Notes under the pieces: generated by a model
What the model saw: the letters and a program-made list of their open reading frames with translations, nothing else
The model's database searches: none
What the model was told of the DNA's origin: nothing
Program-made: the position numbers and the translations under genes
Part shown: piece by piece, positions 6,161 through 9,330 of the stretch
Layout: each line of letters begins with the position of its first letter
Position numbering within the stretch: the first letter of the stretch is position 1
From: an uncultured Desulfovibrio sp.
GTDB lineage: Bacteria; Desulfobacterota; Desulfovibrionia; Desulfovibrionales; Desulfovibrionaceae
NCBI GenBank assembly: GCA_945871415.1
Contig: CAMBWG010000063.1
Coordinates: 1 to 9,330, forward strand
Reading direction: 5' to 3'
DNA: 9,330 nucleotides

Positions 6161-6828
6161 GTTCCAACATCACGCCGCACCATACGCTCGTCAGCCCGGG
6201 GCAGCGGGCCGCCCTCAAAGCACAGCAACCCTGTGTGCTCTGGTTTACCGGCCTTTCCGGCGCGGGCAAGTCCACCCTTTCCACGCTGGTGGACGCGGCC
6301 CTGTACGAACGCGGGCATCATACCTTTGTACTGGACGGCGACAACATGCGCCGCCGTCTGTGCCGCGATCTGGGTTTTTCGGATGCCGACCGCACGGAAA
6401 ACATCCGTCGTGTGGCGGAAACGGCCCGTCTCATGACCGAGGCGGGGCTGATTGTCCTTACCGCCTTTATTTCGCCCTTCCGCTCGGAACGGGCTCTGGC
6501 CCGGTCGCTGTTTGCACCGGGCCGTTTTGTGGAGATTTACGTCAACGCGCCGCTGGAACTGGTCGAACAACGCGATCCCAAGGGGCTCTACCGTCGGGCA
6601 CGGCGCGGAGAAATCCGCCAGTTTACCGGCATAGACTCTCCTTATGAGGCCCCGGAGCATCCCGAACTGGAGCTGGATACGGCCCATTTCCCGCCGGAGC
6701 ATTGCGTGCGTGCCGTACTGACGTATCTTGAGGAAAGGGAACTTCTGAATCCGCCGGCGGGCATCCGCGCCGCGGGAAGCCACGGACGAGAGGGCGACTC
6801 GTCCTTCCCGCAGCCGGCCCGCGGCTGA
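6157..6828 (+). CDS. cysC: Adenylylsulfate (APS) kinase
   Basis: A 223-residue cytoplasmic kinase that phosphorylates adenosine 5'-phosphosulfate to PAPS with ATP. It has the P-loop GLSGAGKS (32-39), VLDGDN (58-63), the helix DLGFSDADRTENIRRV (71-86), LTAFISPFRSER (101-112), RDPKGLYRRAR (139-149) and FTGIDSPYEAPEHPEL (156-171), all characteristic of CysC. The ATG overlaps the larC stop as ATGA, and only a weak AGG precedes it, so translation is probably coupled to larC. The core family fold ends near residue 198; the last 25 residues (PPAGIRAAGSHGREGDSSFPQPARG) are a low-complexity tail encoded by DNA that forms a large hairpin. In a dissimilatory sulfate reducer APS is an energy intermediate, so a kinase here would divert it to PAPS for sulfation or assimilation; that role is inferred. 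Confidence 0.93.
   Translation: MSSNITPHHTLVSPGQRAALKAQQPCVLWFTGLSGAGKSTLSTLVDAALYERGHHTFVLDGDNMRRRLCRDLGFSDADRTENIRRVAETARLMTEAGLIVLTAFISPFRSERALARSLFAPGRFVEIYVNAPLELVEQRDPKGLYRRARRGEIRQFTGIDSPYEAPEHPELELDTAHFPPEHCVRAVLTYLEERELLNPPAGIRAAGSHGREGDSSFPQPARG
6769..6825 (+). promoter_or_regulatory. Large imperfect hairpin over the cysC 3' end
   Basis: Two nested 7-bp perfect stems: GCGGGAA (6772-6778) with TTCCCGC (6805-6811), and GGACGAG (6784-6790) with CTCGTCC (6798-6804) around a 7-nt loop; a 5-nt bulge sits on the 5' side only. A competing 8-bp pairing GCCGCGGG (6769-6776) with CCCGCGGC (6818-6825) closes the same region. No T run follows, so it is not an intrinsic terminator. It lies 46 bp before the downstream transporter start and could affect mRNA decay or partial termination. 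Confidence 0.45.
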
Positions 6829-6859
6829 GTCGGAACCGCGCAACAGCAACCGCCACCCT

Positions 6860-6866
6860 GGAGGAG
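6860..6866 (+). promoter_or_regulatory. Ribosome binding site of the SLC1-type symporter
   Basis: GGAGGAG ending 5 nt before the ATG at 6872, the strongest Shine-Dalgarno sequence on the plus strand of this window. It suggests high translation of the symporter relative to cysC. Confidence 0.8.
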
Positions 6867-6871
6867 AGATT

Positions 6872-8101
6872 ATGGCTAAGGTGAAAGCAAGCCTGCCGCT
6901 GCAAATGGCCATCGGCATGATCGCCGGTATCGTCGTGGGCATTCTGGCCCAGAACACGCCCATCGTCACCGATATCACCAAATTTCTGGGCGACATCTTC
7001 ATCCGCCTCATTCGCATGGTCGTTGTGCCGCTGGTCTTTGCCACGCTCGTGGCCGGGGCCGCGGGCATCAGCGACACGGCCAAGCTGGGCCGCGTCGCCG
7101 TCAAGACCATGCTCTATTACCTGCTGACGACCATGGCGTCCGTGGCCATCGGTCTTCTGCTTGCCAACATCATGCACCCCGGCGCAGGTCTGAACCTCTC
7201 CACCGAAGGCCTGCAGGCCAAGCAGGTGACGCCGCCCGCCCTCAGCGACACCATGATGAACCTGATCCCCATCAATCCCGTGGAAGCCATGGCCAAGGGG
7301 AACATGCTGCAAATCATCATCTTCGCCATCATCTTCGGCTTCGGCATCAGCGCCCTGGGCGAGAGCGGCCGCCATCTGCACCGCTTCTTTGACGCCTGCG
7401 GCGAAGCCATGGTCAAGGTGACGGGCTTTGTCATGATGTACGCGCCCATCGGCGTTTTCGGCCTCATGGCCTACACCGTGACCAAGCACGGCCTTTCCGT
7501 GCTGCTGCCGCTGGGCAAGGTCATTGTCATCATGTATCTGGGCTGCGCCATCCTCTTCTGCTGCATGTTCCTGCCGCTGGTGAAGTTCATTGTGCGGATT
7601 CCCGTCAAGCGCTTTGTCAAGGGCATGCTTGAACCCTTCATGATCGGCTTCACCACCTGCTCCAGCGCCGCCGCGCTGCCCTCCAACATGCGCTGCGCCG
7701 AAGAGCTGGGCGCTTCCCGCACTGTGGCCAGCTTCGGCATCCCGCTGGGCAATACCATCAACATGAACGGTACGGCCCTGTACATGGGCATCAATACCAT
7801 CTTCGTGGCTGAAGTCTTCGGCATTCCCATGCCCTTCGACACCCAGCTCACCGTCATTCTCATGTCCATTCTGGCTGCCGTGGGCACCATGGGCGTGCCC
7901 GGCGCGGGCCTCATCATGATGAGCATCATCTTCGTGCAGGTGGGCATGCCGCTGGAAGGCGTCGCCCTCATCGCCGGTATCGACCGCATCCTGGACATGG
8001 CCCGTACGCCCATGAACGTGCTTGGCGACAGCCTCGGCGCTCTGGTCGTCTCCCGCCTGGAAGGCGATTTTGTGGACAAGCCGGAAAAGGAACAGGCATA
8101 G
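6872..8101 (+). CDS. DAACS/SLC1-family dicarboxylate or acidic amino acid:cation symporter
   Basis: A 409-residue inner-membrane symporter related to GltPh, GltP and DctA, taking up C4-dicarboxylates or Asp/Glu with sodium or protons. Hairpin 1 carries TTCSSAAALPS (261-271), TM7 carries NMNGTALY (297-304), hairpin 2 carries GTMGVPGAG (338-346), and TM8 reads DRILDMARTPMNVLGD (371-386). By GltPh equivalence D375, R378, T379 and N382 are substrate residues; R378 fits an acidic side chain in the substrate. Asn299 replaces the Asp of the common NMDGT motif (Asp312 in GltPh, a sodium ligand). The start at 6872 follows GGAGGAG and gives the usual short N-terminus before TM1. It lies 43 bp after cysC and is probably on the same transcript, with a strong terminator after it. 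The family is certain; the exact substrate is not. Confidence 0.93.
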   Translation: MAKVKASLPLQMAIGMIAGIVVGILAQNTPIVTDITKFLGDIFIRLIRMVVVPLVFATLVAGAAGISDTAKLGRVAVKTMLYYLLTTMASVAIGLLLANIMHPGAGLNLSTEGLQAKQVTPPALSDTMMNLIPINPVEAMAKGNMLQIIIFAIIFGFGISALGESGRHLHRFFDACGEAMVKVTGFVMMYAPIGVFGLMAYTVTKHGLSVLLPLGKVIVIMYLGCAILFCCMFLPLVKFIVRIPVKRFVKGMLEPFMIGFTTCSSAAALPSNMRCAEELGASRTVASFGIPLGNTINMNGTALYMGINTIFVAEVFGIPMPFDTQLTVILMSILAAVGTMGVPGAGLIMMSIIFVQVGMPLEGVALIAGIDRILDMARTPMNVLGDSLGALVVSRLEGDFVDKPEKEQA

Positions 8102-8124
8102 CGCCACAGCATCGAAAATATCAC

Positions 8125-8150
8125 AAAGGGGGGCCCGGCCCCCCTTTTTT
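8125..8150 (+). terminator. Strong rho-independent terminator after the SLC1-type symporter
   Basis: AAAGGGGGG (8125-8133) pairs with CCCCCCTTT (8139-8147) around a CCCGG loop, followed by T's to 8150. The G/C stem plus flanking A and T runs make it potentially bidirectional. It closes the larC-cysC-symporter unit. Confidence 0.93.
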
Positions 8151-8179
8151 GCGCCGGCTGGCCCGCTTGAAGTGCATGG

Positions 8180-8355
8180 CGAAAGCCGCTATCATTCCGC
8201 GACCCTGCAGAGCGTTCCTCCCTTGAAAAAGGCGGAACGCGAGGCGGCGGGCACAGCGCCGCCCGGCCCGAACTGAACGGAAAAACCGCGCTTTTTTCCG
8301 CGAAACGACGGGCCGTATGATTGGAAATGCGAAACATTTCAAACTGAAAATGCTC
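8180..8355 (+). repeat. Dispersed structured intergenic repeat, copy B
   Basis: Inverted relative of the element at 2473-2638. Reading the plus strand: CGAAAGC (8180-8186); hairpin 1 at 8212-8240, outer stem GCGTTCC/GGAACGC and inner CCTT-GAAA-AAGG (8221-8232); hairpin 2 at 8243-8263, GGCGGCG-loop-CGCCGCC, all seven pairs perfect; linker GGCCCGAA (8265-8272); hairpin 3 at 8278-8300, CGGAAAAA/TTTTTCCG; CGCGAAACG (8299-8307); and TTTCAAACTGAA (8337-8348). The three hairpins and the linker blocks occur in the same order in copy A. No coding sequence is convincing here. Confidence 0.75.
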
Positions 8356-8438
8356 CAGATATATCCGGCCCGCTCCGGCGAACGCACGCGCCCGGAGACG
8401 CGGCCCCACCGCCTCCCCTGACGCCCCGCGCGTGGCAC

Positions 8439-8454
8439 GCCGGAAACCTCCGGC
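8439..8454 (+). promoter_or_regulatory. Small hairpin upstream of the membrane protein gene
   Basis: GCCGGA (8439-8444) pairs with TCCGGC (8449-8454) around an AACC loop, 36 bp before the ATG at 8491. The surrounding 8356-8490 shows no gene and no clear promoter. Function unknown. Confidence 0.25.
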
Positions 8455-8490
8455 CCGCGTTCCCGGCAGGGAGCTTTCCCCTCGATCCCC

Positions 8491-9192
8491 ATGAGCGAGC
8501 CTCTCCAATCCCCACGTCTCCGCGAGGAACAACAGCGAATCAGACACCGCATGCTGCTTTTCGTGCGTTTTTTGCGCGGGCAGCAGCGTTTTCTCCTCTC
8601 GCACGGCATGGCCATGCTGGAAGCCGACGCCCCCCTGTTCGCCCCCCTCTGCCGCGCCATGCGCCTCACGCCGGGGGGCCCCCTTCCCTGCCTGCTGGAG
8701 TGCAACCGCAGCCGCCTTGCCGCCCGTGTTGCGCTGGGGATTCTGGTTCTGCTGACCTGCTATGTTTTCTGGCTGGATTTCTTTGCCGACAGCAGCACCC
8801 CCCTGCCCGGCGGCATCACGCTCGGCACCTTGACGCTCCTGCTGCTGACTCTGATTGTCGTTCTCCTTGTCTTCACGTTCTACGGGCTGCTGCGCCGCGA
8901 CATGCTGCTCTTTGAGGCCGAGGCCCTTGTCATCTGCCGCCGCCGTCTCTTCTTCTGGCGCACGCGCCGTATTGCCCGCGCCGCCGTCCGCGACGTTGCC
9001 TCCGCCCACCGCAGGCATCTCCTGCGCGCCCGGAGGCTGAAGCTGGTCTTTCATGACGACAGCAGTCTCGATGCCGCCTTCGTTGACGACGACGCCACCG
9101 TGGAGTGGCTGCGCTGGGTTCTCCTGCGCTGGCTCGGACACGACTATGCCGAAGAAGACGAGGAAGCCGCGCCGGCGGAACCCGCCGCTTAG
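8491..9192 (+). CDS. Uncharacterised two-TM membrane protein with a C-terminal cytoplasmic domain (PH-like at most)
   Basis: I do not recognise this 233-residue protein. Residues 1-78 are basic and soluble. Two hydrophobic helices follow at about 79-98 and 110-134, joined by a short DFFADSSTPLPGG loop. Residues about 136-215 form a compact segment with alternating strands and basic turns (LFEAEALVICRRRLFFWRTRRIARAAVRDVASAHRR, then LKLVFHDDSSLDAAF) ending in an amphipathic helix VEWLRWVLLRWL. This two-TM plus beta-rich layout resembles bacterial PH-domain membrane proteins, but the match is only by shape. The tail is acidic and Ala/Pro-rich (EEDEEAAPAEPAA). The start is uncertain: GGGAG at 8469-8473 is 17 nt away from 8491, and an in-frame ATG exists at 8551. 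It is separated from the upstream operon by a terminator and the repeat element, so it should have its own promoter. Codon use resembles its neighbours. Confidence 0.65.
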   Translation: MSEPLQSPRLREEQQRIRHRMLLFVRFLRGQQRFLLSHGMAMLEADAPLFAPLCRAMRLTPGGPLPCLLECNRSRLAARVALGILVLLTCYVFWLDFFADSSTPLPGGITLGTLTLLLLTLIVVLLVFTFYGLLRRDMLLFEAEALVICRRRLFFWRTRRIARAAVRDVASAHRRHLLRARRLKLVFHDDSSLDAAFVDDDATVEWLRWVLLRWLGHDYAEEDEEAAPAEPAA

Positions 9193-9330
9193 GGCCTGTT
9201 ACCATTATTCGTAAGCTGTTTTTTTGGGGGGAAGGGAAACCCCTCATCTCTGCTGTCGATGCCCGCAGCTTCCTTCGTCGCAACGGGCACGGCCCGCGGC
9301 CGCCATTCGGTCGCTGCCGGCGCGAGAGGG
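9193..9330. other. Terminal non-coding stretch
   Basis: No gene is supported in these 138 bases. A run of seven T's (9219-9225) is followed directly by six G's, with GGGG/CCCC pairing possible just after. A CGGCGG-AAC-CCGCCG hairpin (9173-9187) overlaps the stop region of the preceding gene but is not followed at once by T's, so I do not call it a terminator. Confidence 0.4.

Noticed and set aside
6090..6260. LarC2 reached by programmed frameshift at the larC end
   Set aside because: No slippery run is present and no other frame after 6100 encodes LarC2-like sequence; the overlapping frame is cysC.
6623..9141. Long minus-strand open frames opposite the SLC1-type symporter and the last gene
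   Set aside because: Translations are His/Asp/Gly- or Met/Ser-rich shadows of the membrane protein codons and cross a terminator and the repeat; no family resemblance.
9193..9330. Possible insertion-sequence end after the last gene
   Set aside because: The first bases after the stop vaguely resemble transposon termini, but no partner repeat, target duplication or transposase is in the window.
1..9330. CRISPR array, tRNA, rRNA or prophage genes
   Set aside because: No regularly spaced direct repeats, cloverleaf sequence or phage-type proteins were seen.

Overview
The window looks like a piece of a GC-rich chromosome from a sulfate- or sulfite-reducing deltaproteobacterium, probably Desulfovibrionales. 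This is inferred from a Tat-exported selenocysteine formate dehydrogenase very like those of Desulfovibrio, next to organic-acid transporters, an ADP-forming acyl-CoA synthetase and an APS kinase. No marker gene fixes the genus.

Layout: on the minus strand, 687 to 1 (running off the left edge), is the start of a formate dehydrogenase alpha subunit whose reading frame passes through an in-frame UGA at 121-123 read as selenocysteine. A 430-bp divergent intergenic region follows. All later genes are on the plus strand: a DASS/SLC13 anion transporter (1118-2470); a two-domain-set NDP-forming acyl-CoA synthetase (2849-5266) ending in a terminator; a short LarC-type nickel-cofactor protein (5345-6160) overlapping an adenylylsulfate kinase cysC (6157-6828) by ATGA; an SLC1/DAACS acidic amino acid or dicarboxylate symporter (6872-8101) closed by a strong terminator; and an unrecognised two-TM membrane protein (8491-9192). 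The last 138 bases hold no gene I can support.

The most unusual structure is non-coding. The gaps at about 2473-2638 and 8180-8355 contain two diverged copies of one element of about 170 bp in opposite orientation. They share exact linker blocks and three hairpins in the same order. In one hairpin a GAAA loop is kept while a stem pair changes from C-G to U-A. This fits a dispersed structured intergenic element (RNA, or a REP/MITE-like DNA repeat) not explained by any gene here. The two copies bracket the synthetase-larC-cysC-transporter block.

Functionally the genes suggest organic-acid and formate metabolism: uptake of carboxylates or acidic amino acids by two sodium-coupled type transporters, acyl-CoA/ATP interconversion by the synthetase, and periplasmic formate oxidation. 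The larC-cysC pair links nickel-pincer-type cofactor chemistry to PAPS synthesis only by position; the LarC here lacks the usual C-terminal domain and carries a histidine-rich N-terminus.
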